In this document: one piece after another, positions 13,101 to 24,340 of the stretch
How the letters are laid out: every line of letters starts with the position of its first letter
How positions within the stretch are numbered: position 1 is the first letter of the stretch
NCBI GenBank assembly: GCA_012932865.1
Contig: SAXG01000002.1
Coordinates: 1,674,001 to 1,738,000, forward strand
DNA from: Amylostereum areolatum
Taxonomy: Eukaryota; Basidiomycota; Agaricomycetes; Russulales; Stereaceae
Reading direction: 5' to 3'
DNA: 64,000 nucleotides
Program-made: the position numbers and the translations under genes
Notes under the pieces: model-generated
What the model was told of the DNA's origin: nothing
The model's database searches: none
Seen by the model: only the letters and a program-made list of their open reading frames with translations

Positions 13101-13753
13101 TTTACTGCTGTATTCTCCTAGCTATCATCTCCGTCACCTCGACACAGTTGCAGAATTCCATTGTCGCGCTCCTATGTCCGCTTTCCACGGGGGAAACATA
13201 ACGGATGGGCCCTGCCTGCGATCATTGGTGTAAAACGCGGGGGAGGTGACAAACGTCATGGCAAGATCTGTTCGCGGAGTTCCTCCTAACTAAGTAGAGA
13301 CAGCCGGGACCTCACAATGTAGATCCGTGCTTTCTGAATCCATTTAGGCTTTAGAGCGGGGGTGCGTTGACGTCGATCGGGATTTGTTGGACAGTTGGTT
13401 TATGTACCCACTCGAACCTCCATCTCGTTCTTGGCGGACCCGGAAGAGGAACCAACAGGCTTGCAGCTCTTACAACTCGATGTCTATCTGAGCTTTATCG
13501 CCGACATGTGGTACCAGGAGCTAATCTTCCCGTCGAGTTGTACATGTACGTACTCTCTGTTCCAGGTCGACGTGGGGTGAGCACCGTTCACATCGGAAGT
13601 GGATAGCTGTGATGATAACCTTACCCGCTAGACTTTCACGCGCTTCAACGGGGTTGCAGCCAGTTGAGTAGATTCTTGCCCATAAACAAAAGGCGGTTCG
13701 TTTCGACATATCGAACCATAAGACGGGTCAAAGCGTAGGCAACGTGAGGTTCG
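13074..13753. other. Intergenic between convergent PRP6 and S28 genes
   Basis: 3' flanks of two convergent genes. A short open frame on plus at about 13395-13580 has no recognisable features. I see no gene. Confidence 0.4.
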
Positions 13754-15949
13754 TCAGGCAGTCCTCGTCTTGTTGAAATCTGCCAACCACGCCCGCACGA
13801 ACTCGATCTCCTCCTGGTGGATCTTCTGGATCTCAGGAGGCTCCTGGGTGCTGTTCGCGAGCCCGTTCTCGTCCCAGTGGTGCACCGCCCCTACACATCT
13901 GGTAAACAACCATCCTCCGAAGGCGGCGTCAGAGGGCAGACTGAAGAATCGCACCTGGAATGAGCTTGAAAGGACGGATGATCGTGTCGGTTCGGTTCTT
14001 GGCACCGTACTGGCTGTGAGGCGTGTTTGGACGCCACGGGTCCTCTGAACCACGCAAACGAAGCCGGACAGTGATCAGTGACCAGCGAAGGTGCCTTGAC
14101 GGGTGACTCACGCTCTCCATCGATGATTGCCAACCTGTCGGCGGCAATGTCATAGTCCCCGAGCACATCCACCGATTCGACGTCCGGAAGGGGCGGCACG
14201 GTGAAATGCTCCCCGGGCGGAAACGCCTGTTGTCGCAACGCGCGTCAGGATGAGAGGAGGCGCGCAGACGGGGGGCTGGGAAACGCACCTGCACGCATAT
14301 CTTGTGCTCGTACTCCAGATCGAGCACGCGCGAGATGATGGGCGGGAATTGGGCCGGGTCTGGCGGTGCAGTCTGCGGCAGAACCACGGTCAGTTTGAGT
14401 GCTCGCGGTTACGGACACGGGCACGGAAGACGCACGGTCAGGAATCCCCACTGCGTGCAGTATTGGAATGTCCACAGGCGCCATGTTTGGCTGAGGTCCG
14501 TCCCCTGATACAATGAGTCGTCGTTCGTGCCATAACATTCCTCCGCCGTGCTCTGAGATAGGCAGTCTGATATAAAGTTCTGTGATAGGCGTCAGTCGAC
14601 CTCGTTCCGCTAGGTGAAAAAAAAACACTGACCGTCTTCATATAATCCGCATAGGACGGGAGAGCGATGTTTACGGTGACATTTCCCGGAAGAGCCACGG
14701 TCTTCTCAGTGTCGGCCAACGTCGATGTGTTGGCGTTCAACGCGGTACAAAAGTCGTCGAAATCGGTCGAACTGACGGTGGGATCCCAGTTGATCTCCTG
14801 CCACGCCCCCAACGGAATCTTTGCATGCGGTATATGATGGTGATAATGAGAAGGATTTCGTTAAGTGTAAAGGGACAGCGTACGTTGAGGACGGACGCGA
14901 AGTCTTGGTCGGACTCGAGCGTAGTAAGGTTGAAGAGGCCCTTGACAGTGGCGCGGGCGTCGGTGTCGTTGAGGAGCCTATCGACGGTGGCGATGGATTG
15001 GACGAGATTGGCGGAGCATATGGGGTCGGCGTAGGTGCGAATGACATCCATGTATTCCCAGTTGGAAAGGGCGGCATGGGTGACCCCTGCATCTTGTGAG
15101 TAGAGATGACGCTTGAGTGTATCGCGGACGTACCACTGGACGCAATAGCCCCGTATACGATGTCCGGGTAAAGCACCTTCATAATGGCAGAGCGAGCGCC
15201 CGCATAGGATCCCTGTGCTCGTTAGAACGGCGGCCTGTATTCGAGAGGGACGGGTGCGTACTCCGTAATAGATCCACGGCGTGTTCGGGGCCGTGAGATC
15301 TTCGTCGATGCCCCCAAGCTTGACATTGCGCATGAAGTGGGCAGAATCCTCCAAAGCTTGCGTGTTGTTCAACCAGCTGTTGGTCTATTCAGCGCGCCTT
15401 CTTTGCGGACCCCCGACTTGGAAACGCACCGCAACGAATCCGTGGTGAAGTTCTGGACGCCGACAGACTCTCCTACGGAAACATCAGCTCACCGTTCGTT
15501 CACGTCTCGGAATGCAACGCACCGTAATAGCGATGTTCGAGTACAACCGCCACGCCACCGGTCGCCTTTGCCAGGATATCCCCGATTCCCGTGTCCAGAT
15601 ACACCAGCCTATCCTCTCCGCTGGTCTCCCCTCCATCGATGACAATCACAGGCGCGCCCGTGCCTGGCGTGTAATGCCGCGTGCTGACCCAGTACCGCTG
15701 CTCGAAGGTCGCGTTCGTAGAGTTGAAGAAGTGGTCGAGCGGCTGCGTGAACGTGAACACGGGGAATTCGCTGGCGGCCGCGGATTGGGCGACGAGCGAC
15801 GCGTCCGGGGCAAGCGATGGCGTGTTGTGACGTAGTCTCCACGTGTTGATGCTCTGCGCGCCTCGGAGACTGTGGGCGTCGATGGCGAGGGTGCGTTGCG
15901 AGAGGACCAAGGCCAGCAAGAGCGAGACAGTGCGGGAAAGCACCTTCAT
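13754..15949 (-). CDS. Secreted serine peptidase, family S28 (prolyl carboxypeptidase-like), copy 1
   Basis: Alpha/beta-hydrolase peptidase cleaving after proline, probably secreted. The start at 15949 gives a hydrophobic signal peptide (MKVLSRTVSLLLALVLSQ), then a propeptide-like stretch. The S28 domain opens with FTFTQPLDHFFNSTNATFEQ and VIVIDGGETSGEDR, followed by VAVVLEHRYYG. The nucleophile sits in GSYAGARS near 15205, followed by YPDIVYGAIASSG. The charge-relay region has CTQWGFLT (about 14455) and the histidine lies in VHHWDENGLAN (about 13870). The C-terminus is FVRAWLADFNKTRTA. About ten short introns divide the gene. It is convergent with PRP6 copy 1, as its paralog at 47300-49515 is with PRP6 copy 2. 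The two S28 proteins agree at perhaps two thirds of positions in the N-terminal domain, so this duplication is old. Confidence 0.88.
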
Positions 15950-17279
15950 CTTGAGCAGCACGGTAGTGAATGTTGAGCGCTGAGCACTGAGCACTGAGCG
16001 TCGAGCCTGAGACCCCCAAAAGGCTGCACAGTGCGCGCAAGTACTATGATGTGTAGTACTGACTGCATACTATAGCACGGGACGCGTACCCTGGGCATTC
16101 CTGTCCAAACATAGACTCGAGCTCCTCGTCCACATGTCCTGCAAGGCCCGAAGTTTGATAAAAAGTGATGGTACATGATGCACGGATGCATGGCGAGGTA
16201 AGTACCGCCGCCGGCGGAGCGCGTTCGGCGGCCCCAGCGCACGCCTGGAAGGGTACACTGACCTACGCATTGAGAAGAGCATCCAGGAAACACCCTGTAA
16301 GCATCAGACCCCGGAGTGCCAAATCGAGGATTCTGTCGCCGGTGCAGGAGGTGTGGGCTATGTATCCGGGGCTAGTGGTAAGGAAGATAGTTTCCGCCAG
16401 GGGATCAGGGTGAGTCCGCATGGACGAGTTTGCCTTCCTTGTACCTTCCGCGCTGGCTCGTCTCCTCGCCATTTTCTCCGTAGTATATAGGACTGTGCAT
16501 ACGTGAGATGACATCTTAGGATAAGTAGAAGTGAAAGCGAAATATCGATATCGTGGGCCCGACTTCGATTCAGAGGGAACCAGAGCCGTCACCTTATCAG
16601 ATAAAAATGGGGTTACGTAATCATGACGCATGTGACTTATCGCGCAAATGTCAGCCCTCGGAGTCGGTCTTCCTCGGTCTCATTCTCCCTCACTCGCGGA
16701 ATGCTCATTCCAACATTCACTCCCCTTTTATGCTTAACCTTACAAGGCGTCTTCAACATCGCTTCCAAGTCTTGGAGCCGGCGTAGAGGTGCAGTGCACA
16801 GGTTACTAGCCGCGGGTCCCCACCGATAGCAAGCATGGACTGCATTCGTATGCTAATAAGGTTTGTGGGTCCCTCTCGATGGACCGCTGTACCAGTGGCA
16901 AAACTACGTATGTACTTATGTTTATCATGCCCAAAGGTTCTTCGCCAGCTGACCCTGGTATGGCCCCAACTCCGGTTAGCATCCTTCTGCGGCATGCGGT
17001 TTCCGTCTCGAGGATCACTACACGAAATCACCACGTCGACATCGATACATGTGTCTACGCCTACAGCCATGGTGATTCGTTCAATTGGTGGGCAGCGAAT
17101 GGCCCCGAGCGCTGTTCGTGTGCGCTGTGCGCGTTAGATGTCCCTCTTTCGTCCCAAAAACACACTCTGCGCCCTCAGATGAGTGGTTTAAATAAGAAGC
17201 CCGATGCTGCGAACCATACCCATCCATTCCGTTGCTCGCATTCTTCCTGAGCGGGTTCCCAACGCCAGCCCCACCATCC
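15950..17279. other. Intergenic region upstream of S28 copy 1 and of the tandem trio
   Basis: No gene I can support. Just upstream of the S28 start lies a short direct-repeat run of GAGCACTGAGC words (about 15970-16000). Small open frames on both strands lack conserved features. Confidence 0.4.
17187..17195 (+). promoter_or_regulatory. Probable TATA box of first tandem paralog
   Basis: TTTAAATAA lies 85 bp upstream of the ATG at 17280, a sensible distance for a TATA box plus a short leader. Confidence 0.4.
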
Positions 17280-17803
17280 ATGTTCAACAGCACCGATATG
17301 CCGGCTCCAGAGGAGATGGCGGCGCCTACCTTAACGGCCCATAAACCGACTCTTCTGACATACTGCTACAACGGGAGAATGGCCTACGTTCCGGCCGCGG
17401 AGGCTTACGATGTGGGCTTGGTTCTTTTCTATGTTTGACGGTTATCGTGCTGACGAAAAGGCTCGCGTTCCTCCAGGACGCCGTCGACATTGCGCAAGAG
17501 GTCTTCCCTGCGCTCAAGAGCGTTCGTCGTTCGTCGTTGTCCTTCTCCATCAAGTTCACCCCTATCTCGAACGACGAGTCGATCCCCGATGCGGAGATTC
17601 AGGTCACCCCCGCCACTTGGGGGCAGATCGTTACGGATCTGCCCAAGTACAACGTCGTCCACCTGGCTATCAGCGCAGAGCGCGACGACGCCCTAGCGTG
17701 CTGCTCGGAGAGAGGCGGTCTCTTTTGGATGCAGAACAGAGGAAACGTGGGTCCGACGACGTCGTACGCTGCCCAGGTCGTCGTCCCTGGGAGATCATCC
17801 TAG
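17280..17803 (+). CDS. Hypothetical protein, tandem family member 1
   Basis: Two exons (17280-17411 and 17477-17803) joined in phase 0 by a GT-AG intron. The protein has about 152 residues. It starts with a short proline-rich leader, then a signature segment LTYCYNGRMAYVPAAEAYD that ends at the intron. Exon 2 opens DAVDIAQEVFPALKSV, then beta-rich SLSFSIKFTPI and a tryptophan block ATWGQIVTDLPKYNVVHLAI. The same layout, with the intron at the same codon, occurs in the genes at 18313 and 20459. I do not recognise a named domain. The pattern (hydrophobic strand, YE/YD, amphipathic helix, strands) suggests a small compact alpha/beta domain of unknown role. A TATA-like box lies at 17187. Confidence 0.7.
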
Positions 17804-18312
17804 GATTGGTGTCCTAGCATTCTAGGGCTCGGCAATGTCCGCTACATATGGGTGCGGGACTTGCTCGGAATCGATAGTATCCAGGAGAAGTACTTTTATA
17901 CTGTATGTGCCCAATGGAACGCGAAATGCTGTGTGGTCTGTGGACCTGCCATAGACGCGGTAGACTTTTTTGTTACGCGCTTATCGATATTCCCTTCCAG
18001 ATCTGTACCCGGTGACCTACATACTCTCTGAACTCACACTCGCTCAAGCCAATGAGCCCTCTGCCACTCCCGAACACGAGGACGGATGGCGGTGTAGAGA
18101 GAAGACGGAACGACGACCCCATCGCGTTACGTTCGAAAGGCGCCAATCGCGGGTTCTAGATGGACTACACGAGGGAAGGTGCAGGCTGCGTCACTGCGAC
18201 GAGGCCCGTGAGGCGTGGGGACGAAGTGGTTGGGGGCGATGCAGATGTTAAATACCCCCACACCTTTCAAGGCAGGCAGCCGCTACCCCGCTGCGTCCGC
18301 GTTCACACCACC
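17804..18312. other. Intergenic between tandem paralogs 1 and 2
   Basis: No gene seen. A weak TTAAATAC box at 18248-18255 lies about 60 bp upstream of the next ATG and may be its promoter. Confidence 0.35.
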
Positions 18313-19298
18313 ATGGTTCCTGCTGATATAACCACTCCGTCCCCTGCGTCCTCCTTAGCCTCCCTCTTCATCCCCGTCCCTCCCAGCCCAAGACTCCCCA
18401 AGGCCACCGACTCTTTCGACCACATCTTACCCGAAAGTCCATTCCCCAGTCCGCCTGCCTCTCCTATTCCTGTTCACCAACCTCTAAACGGTTACGACAT
18501 GTTCGGAATCCGCGATACCCCTCGCTCTTCTCGTTCTCCCTCTCCTCATCCTCGGCGGGCACGCGCCCTCTCGCGAGACATGCGCAGCCCGCGCCTGAGC
18601 CGAGCCCCGTCGACGGTGTCCTCGAGCAGCTCACGATCACGATCACGCTCGAGGTCGTGCTCCCCTTATCTCCGCGTACGTCGACGGAGTCGGACCCCCA
18701 CGCCGCCATCGCCGCTCTGCGACTTGAACTACCCGCCTTTCTGTGGTGGAGCGTTGCCTCCAGCCCAATACAGTAGCTGTTTACCCGGGACCATCATCCA
18801 GCCTTCGATTCCAGTCTGGCCTCCCGCGCCGAAGCCCGTCGAAATCCTGACGTACTCGTTCAAGGGCAAAATGGCCTATGTCCCCGCCGGACCGACGTAC
18901 GAGGTAAGGCTGTGTCCGCTTCCACGCCTCTTCCGCGTTCCCGCCTTGCTGACACCCCTCCTCCGCTCCGTCGTTCCGCTTGTGATCAGGACGCGCTCAA
19001 TCACGCGCAGGAAGTGTATCCGGCGCTCGCACTCGTCGAGCGCCACCGCATCTCGTTCCACGTCACCGGTCGGGACCAGCTCGTCCGCGTGCCCAAGCTC
19101 GCGTGGCCTGACCTCCTGCTCGATCTGCCCAAGTACGAAGTCATGTACATCGAGGTCGACGACGACGCGCCGCCGAAGTACCAGGGGAAGCATCAGCCGG
19201 TGATCGTTGATGAGAAGGAGATCGACAGGCCGTCGTCGTCGTCGTCCAAGGGCGGGATTGTGGGATGGTTCAAGGCTTTGTTCGGGCGTAAGGCGTAA
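18313..19298 (+). CDS. Hypothetical protein, tandem family member 2 (long N-terminus)
   Basis: Two exons (18313-18903 and 18990-19298), phase-0 intron, 300 residues. The first 170 residues are proline-, serine- and arginine-rich with an RS-like stretch (about 18625-18700) and look disordered. They are absent from members 1 and 3. The shared domain starts at VEILTYSFKGKMAYVPAGPTYE, ending at the intron, then DALNHAQEVYPALALVERHRISF, then WPDLLLDLPKYEVMYIEVDDD. The C-terminus is serine-rich followed by GGIVGWFKALFGRKA, an amphipathic, basic segment that could touch membranes (inference). The ATG context ACCACCATGG is favourable. The extra N-terminal domain means this member has gained or kept a low-complexity region the others lack. 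Confidence 0.72.
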
Positions 19299-20458
19299 AA
19301 AAATGACGCGCGCGGGCGGTTCCGCCAGGCGCAGAGCTCTCCCTATATTATCCACATGAATTCCTCCACGTATTCGTATCCATGTTGTATGATATATTAT
19401 GTACCGATATGGGCTTCTTGGGTCGACCTCAGCAACCAATATTCGATGCTCACTTTTATGTGCCAAGTAACGACCGCGGACTTCGCTGAGCCAGTACAAG
19501 ACATAGTTGTACATGTCGGTGCGCGGGAAGGAGCCTGGGCGAAGCTAGGCTCAAAGTGTTGAGATGGCGTGGACGTGAAAAGAACGATCTAGCAAACATA
19601 CCTGTATAAGTTACAGCCTCGAGTGGCTGTACCCACGAAGACCAGAAGGTAGAAACCGGTGGTCCTAGTGTGTAGGTTTCGTGCGAAGTAGTAACTCCTA
19701 TTCGTTGCCGAGAAAAATGTGAAGCGATACGTATGGAGTATCGTCCTGGTCGGAGCACTGGAGGACAATTCGGCGATACTAATCGCCACTCGGCTGTGTC
19801 AGTTGTCCTTGGGGTTTCAAATACGGTTTTCAAGTAACATTCACGCCACGAATGTACTAAGGAGTGGTGATGTCAACCGTCGTGTCATTGCAAGCGAGAT
19901 CCGAAACAAAGTGATTGCCAGGACGTACGCTCGAGACCCGAACGGAACAACCTAGGCAGCCTACCGACTCCCAAACTTGCGCATCGGAAGTGCACGACAA
20001 AGCGATCTCTTGACGGTGACCCAGCAGCATATGGGACGGCGATATGTGAGCAAGGCAAATGCAGCGTCCTAGGGTATTCATGCACTGGCATGCTGTACCC
20101 AATCTCTATTGATCGCCTTCCAGAACAGGAACGTACCGCACGCCAGTCTCCATATCCAAATAAATCCCGAGAGAGTGGAACATCAAGTGATTGTTGCACG
20201 GAATCGGTACTCTTGTAGTGTTACTCATCTTGGAGGGACCACGCTTTCAGTGATGAAGCAGGCGGGACGTCCAGTGTCCACAGCACCTTACATTTCCGAG
20301 AAGGACGCAGGGGACTATAGATGGCCCACACACTCTCGGTTCTCTGCACTGCGGGCTGTACCACAAGCTTGCATATAAATGGTGGTGGGATGGTAGACAC
20401 TTTCTCACCCGCGCGATATCCACTGCTACCTATACCCACCGACATCCTCGCATTCCCC
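19299..20458. other. Intergenic between tandem paralogs 2 and 3
   Basis: No gene I can support. Contains the promoter of the next gene. Short open frames on both strands have no recognisable features. Confidence 0.4.
20374..20380 (+). promoter_or_regulatory. Probable TATA box of third tandem paralog
   Basis: TATAAAT 79 bp upstream of the ATG chosen at 20459. Its position argues against an alternative upstream ATG at about 20391, which would lie only about 15 bp downstream. Confidence 0.4.
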
Positions 20459-21023
20459 ATGTCTTCCCCACTGAAGCTATCTGTACCTTCAGCTTCTGCA
20501 TCCGTTGCGGGATCTGCACGCGCACCTTGTGATGTTGTGACCTTGAACCACAAAGGTGTCATGGTGTATACGGACGTCGCCGACACCTACGAGGTATCGT
20601 ATTCTCTCTCTTTATCTGCATTCTTCCTTGATTTTACGCCGTAAAAAGGGCGCAATCGACAAAGCAGTCCTGGCCTACGACGACTTGAGGAATGTGCCGC
20701 GCGAACGCGTCACATTTTCCGTACGCGCGAAGGTCAACCACAATGCCTGCCACCAAGTGATACCGGTCCGCATCGCGCCTACAACCGAGACGTGGACACG
20801 CGTCGTGCGCGGCCTCATCAGATTCGAGGTTGTCGAAGTCCACGTTCTTGACGCGAAGGGGCAGCCGGAGGCTGCACCGCCTGGCTATACCACAGCGAAC
20901 CCCGATTCGAAACCTGGATCGAGCGAGAAAGACGCGAGGCTGGACGTCCCGCAGGCGGCACCCGCAAGGCCCTCCAGCCCGAGGCTCTTTGTCAGGCTGC
21001 GCGATGCCATCCGGGGAGATTGA
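20459..21023 (+). CDS. Hypothetical protein, tandem family member 3
   Basis: Two exons (20459-20593 and 20649-21023) with the intron after the codon for E in a TYE motif, exactly as in the two upstream paralogs. About 169 residues. The domain reads VVTLNHKGVMVYTDVADTYE, then after the intron GAIDKAVLAYDDLRNVPRERVTF, then ETWTRVVRGLIRFEVVEVHV. It is the most diverged of the three: the AYVPA of members 1 and 2 is VYTDV here and the DLPKY block is lost. The tail is proline-rich and ends with RLFVRLRDAIRGD. Function unknown. Confidence 0.66.
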
Positions 21024-21362
21024 TTCCGACAGTTGTTGCCCATGCTGTGAGTTGCTCGTTGACGACCCTGTCAAGAATAACCATTGACGGTATTGTGCCC
21101 AGGATATCGTCCGACCTGGACCTTGTTTTCCCCGCCTTCCACTATTAATCGAGTAGTGTCGGCATCCTTGACCTACAATTAGTTTTTATTTGACCTACAA
21201 GCTTTCCTACTCTAATCTCTGTACAGCAGCGCGCGATAGCCGGACAGGTTTGCATTATGCAGGTACCATAATCGAATCCAGTGATGCTTACAGCTTCCTA
21301 GTGTTGTCTTTTCAGTTACGGACATACATCCACTGTAATGGTGGACTCTCACATTCATATGT
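21024..21362. other. Intergenic between convergent genes
   Basis: Ordinary 3' flanking sequence, somewhat AT-rich. No gene seen. Confidence 0.4.
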
Positions 21363-22940
21363 CTATCCCGTGGCTCCTATCGTCTGAAGCCGCATCCACT
21401 CGAATGGATGCGCCCACGTCTTCAGCATCATCTGCTTTTCCTTTTCCGCGAGGGCCCACTGCTTTGTCAAAGTAGGTGCCCGCGCCGCCCATTGAGCACG
21501 ATCGATCAGGACGGGGCGGAAGCGGCGAGCTAGTGGTAGCATTTCCTCTTCGTCCTCCTCCTGACCATCCTCAGCCTCCTCGTCTTCTTGTGCAGATACG
21601 CCAGCCTCCGCCGCACCGTCCTCACCCGCATTATCGCCGTCGTCCGAGAGCACGGCGAGCGGGTCTACCACGGGAACCTCGGGTGCCGAACGATACGCGG
21701 AACGTCGAAGAGACCTAGACGCGGTAGCAGAGGCTGGAGTCGATTCTGTCCGTGCTCGAGACACGGTGGCAGGGGCCATTTCCACGTCCGAGTCTGAGTC
21801 CAGGGCGACCTTCGATGAAGAGGCGATGAGGGCCGCGGGAGGAATAGGCATCTCGAGATGGTTGTAAACATCTCGAGCTAAGGGTGTATGCGGCGTCTTG
21901 TACGGCGAAGAGCGTCTTTGACGCTTCGAGGGACTATCCGGGGCGAACACCCCGTCGTCCTCGTCGACCTCCGCGTCTGACGTAGTCTGGAAAGTCAATT
22001 TGCGCTTCAGCCTGGGTTCGGAGGGCGTGGTGCTTTGGGAATTGCGTAGGGCTGATTTGGTCGGGGACATAAGGGCGGCGATGGACTTGAGCTCGTCGGG
22101 TCGTGGCCGGGGGATTCGCCGGTGTGGTGGTTCCGCGCGTCGAACTGCGTCCTCCTGTCTGGCTGGATTTTGCCTTTTTGATGTCAGCCTCGACGCCGGG
22201 GCAGGCCTGCTGCACGGTCTCTACGAGTCGTGAATGGAGGTTCATGGGTACGCCATACTGCGCCGTAAGAGGTTCGGACTTCACGCGAGACTGGCGTGTC
22301 GAGAATGAGAAAAGGATGAAGAAGTTACGCGACGTCAACCAACGCACCGTGATCATCCTGGCCACCCACACGAACACTGCGAGCCGGACCGCCGTACTTC
22401 CCGGGGCCAACGTGTAGTTTTTTAAAAACGCCTGGTTCGTCATGAGCGTTTTCTCCGCTGTTTCCATCCAGGCGATGATTGCCTCCTTTGCGCTGATGTC
22501 GTGTTGAATGAGAAGTTCGAGATAGGCCGGTGGTCGCCTGGTGCTTGTACCTGCTTTGTGGGGGGTAGAGGGGTGTGGCGCAACGCTAGGCGTGTTAAGA
22601 TGTGCTTTGAGAGCCGCTGTGACGGTCTTCAGAGTCTTGGAGAAAACCTTCTTGTCCAAACAGAGGTAGTCTGTGCGACGTTGTAAACGACGTCGTCGTA
22701 GCCAGCACTGAGCATGATTGTCATCAATTGTCTGACATGCAATCCAAAAGATAGTGTACGCACTCCTTGGATGCCAGATAGGCACAAATGGCTGCCAGAC
22801 CTGTCTTCCCGTTGCCGATGTCATAGCCCGAGCCCGGGGCCGTGCGAGAACGCGCTTTAGTGAAGGAGACCTTCAGCTTGGAAACGGACATCCGGATTGC
22901 TACAGAGAGCGTCAAGTTGCTTCTTCTCTATGGAAGACAT
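21363..22940 (-). CDS. ORC6: Origin recognition complex subunit 6 (frames broken by single-base indels)
   Basis: Smallest ORC subunit, needed for replication licensing. Two cyclin-like helical domains are expected. The first is seen as SGYDIGNGKTGLAAICAYLA (about 22830-22765), DVVYNVAQTTS after an intron, then CLDKKVFSKTLKTVTAALK. The second is seen as AKEAIIAWMETAEKTLM and STAVRLAVFVWVARM, then after an intron VPMNLHSRLVETVQQACPG. A disordered acidic tail follows, ending WAHPFEWMRLQ. The frame changes at about 22662 (one base missing in ACCTCTG), at about 22115 (one extra C in CCCCC), and probably near 22863, where the N-terminal helix SNPDVRFQAEGLL shifts into TKARSRTAPG. The start at 22940 was chosen for that helix. 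With these shifts repaired the protein has near-normal ORC6 layout. I judge sequencing error likelier than a pseudogene because the gene is essential and otherwise conserved. Confidence 0.72.
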
Positions 22941-24340
22941 GATTCAAGAGAGGTTATCGAGGAGACCGCGGGTATACGAGGTAGGGGGAGAGGTGGTCGT
23001 GGTCGTTGGATGGAGAGAGCCTCTCGCGTCGCCCTGGATTCGCGGTAATGTGACTGTGGGAATAACATTCTATACAAGTATCAACTATCATTCGTGAAGC
23101 CACACTCTGGTCCTCCTCGCGACATCGAACAGTGAAGTCAACAGCAGACATAACCACAGAAAGCTGTCCGAACCTTCAAATTCCTGTGTATATCACAGGT
23201 ATACGGATCTGGTATTATATTTTCTCTCTCCGCAGGCTTCATTGACTAAATGGTTTTGCGGTGTTCCGTTCTCGATCGTAAAACTTCTTCAATAGAAATA
23301 GCTTCGTCCCCCCCGCCCGAGCATTCCACTCTGAGCACTCGCGCTACGACTAGTGGTTTCCAACGATACCGACGCTTATTTTCGAGACCTACGTCGGGCA
23401 CAGAAGCAGCCATGTAGCAACGCACGCGCCTGTGGCACCTCATTCAAACGCTAGCTTTGCACCAAACCCCCGTAAGCTTTCCGACTTGAAAAAGTCATAT
23501 GTGATATGCTCTTCACCGTTGGCGAAGGCCTCGCCTTTCTGTGTCGTCGGAAGGGGCTCAGCGCGAGAAGAAGCTGAAATGAGAATAGAATGGGCTGGAG
23601 CAATTTGAATGAAACGACGCTGAGTACGAGTCCCACCGTGATAATTCCGCCGTCAGTGGCGGCCTGGCGGTCCTTCTAGAGCCTCGCAACAGGTGCACAT
23701 CGCACTCGACGACCCCAACGACACAGTTCGAACAGACAACCGTTCGACGAGCACTCACGCCAGTTGGTTGCCCAATCTTTCGACGCGCTCCTCTTGGTGT
23801 CAAAGGCGCCAGTCCTTCATCATACTTGCACTCTTCCTATCATGATCGCCCCACGCCTGATTGCAGCTTCGGGGAAAGCTCCTCACGTTGCACAATCGCG
23901 TTCGACCGCAGACGCCGCTAATATACGTCAGGACGGCGCGGCATAGCAAGGCCGTGACCGGCGAACATACAGAGCCAGTCGCAGGGACCTGTTTTCCCGC
24001 GGAGGTGCGACCAGCTTCACGAGTCAAACCGACAGCAGGCGGAATTCCTCTGAAGCGGGTGCGTTCCACGGTTATACTCCTGGGTCGCTGAACTACCGAA
24101 CGATAACCGCGGCGTGGTAGATATGTGAGAAGGCGTGCACGTTATCATTGTATCTGTGGCGGAATGCACGATCGGTGATGTTACATGAAGTGATGATGGA
24201 GGAGAGAAGAGAAACCGTCCTCGATGTCGCGCAGGACCGGGCTGTCAGATCATTGCGTCTTGTGCCTCGGTTTGCGAATGTGTTTCCGTATGTACCTTCT
24301 CGCGCTCGGCACTCCGAACTGTTCGAAGGGGAGCGTTCCG
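22941..24340. other. Intergenic upstream of ORC6, downstream of PSS
   Basis: No convincing gene. Pyrimidine-rich stretches and short open frames on both strands (for example minus 24069-23800), none with recognisable motifs. Confidence 0.4.

Noticed and set aside
16263..16631. 122-codon minus frame between S28 copy 1 and the tandem trio
   Set aside because: No motif and no plausible splice partners.
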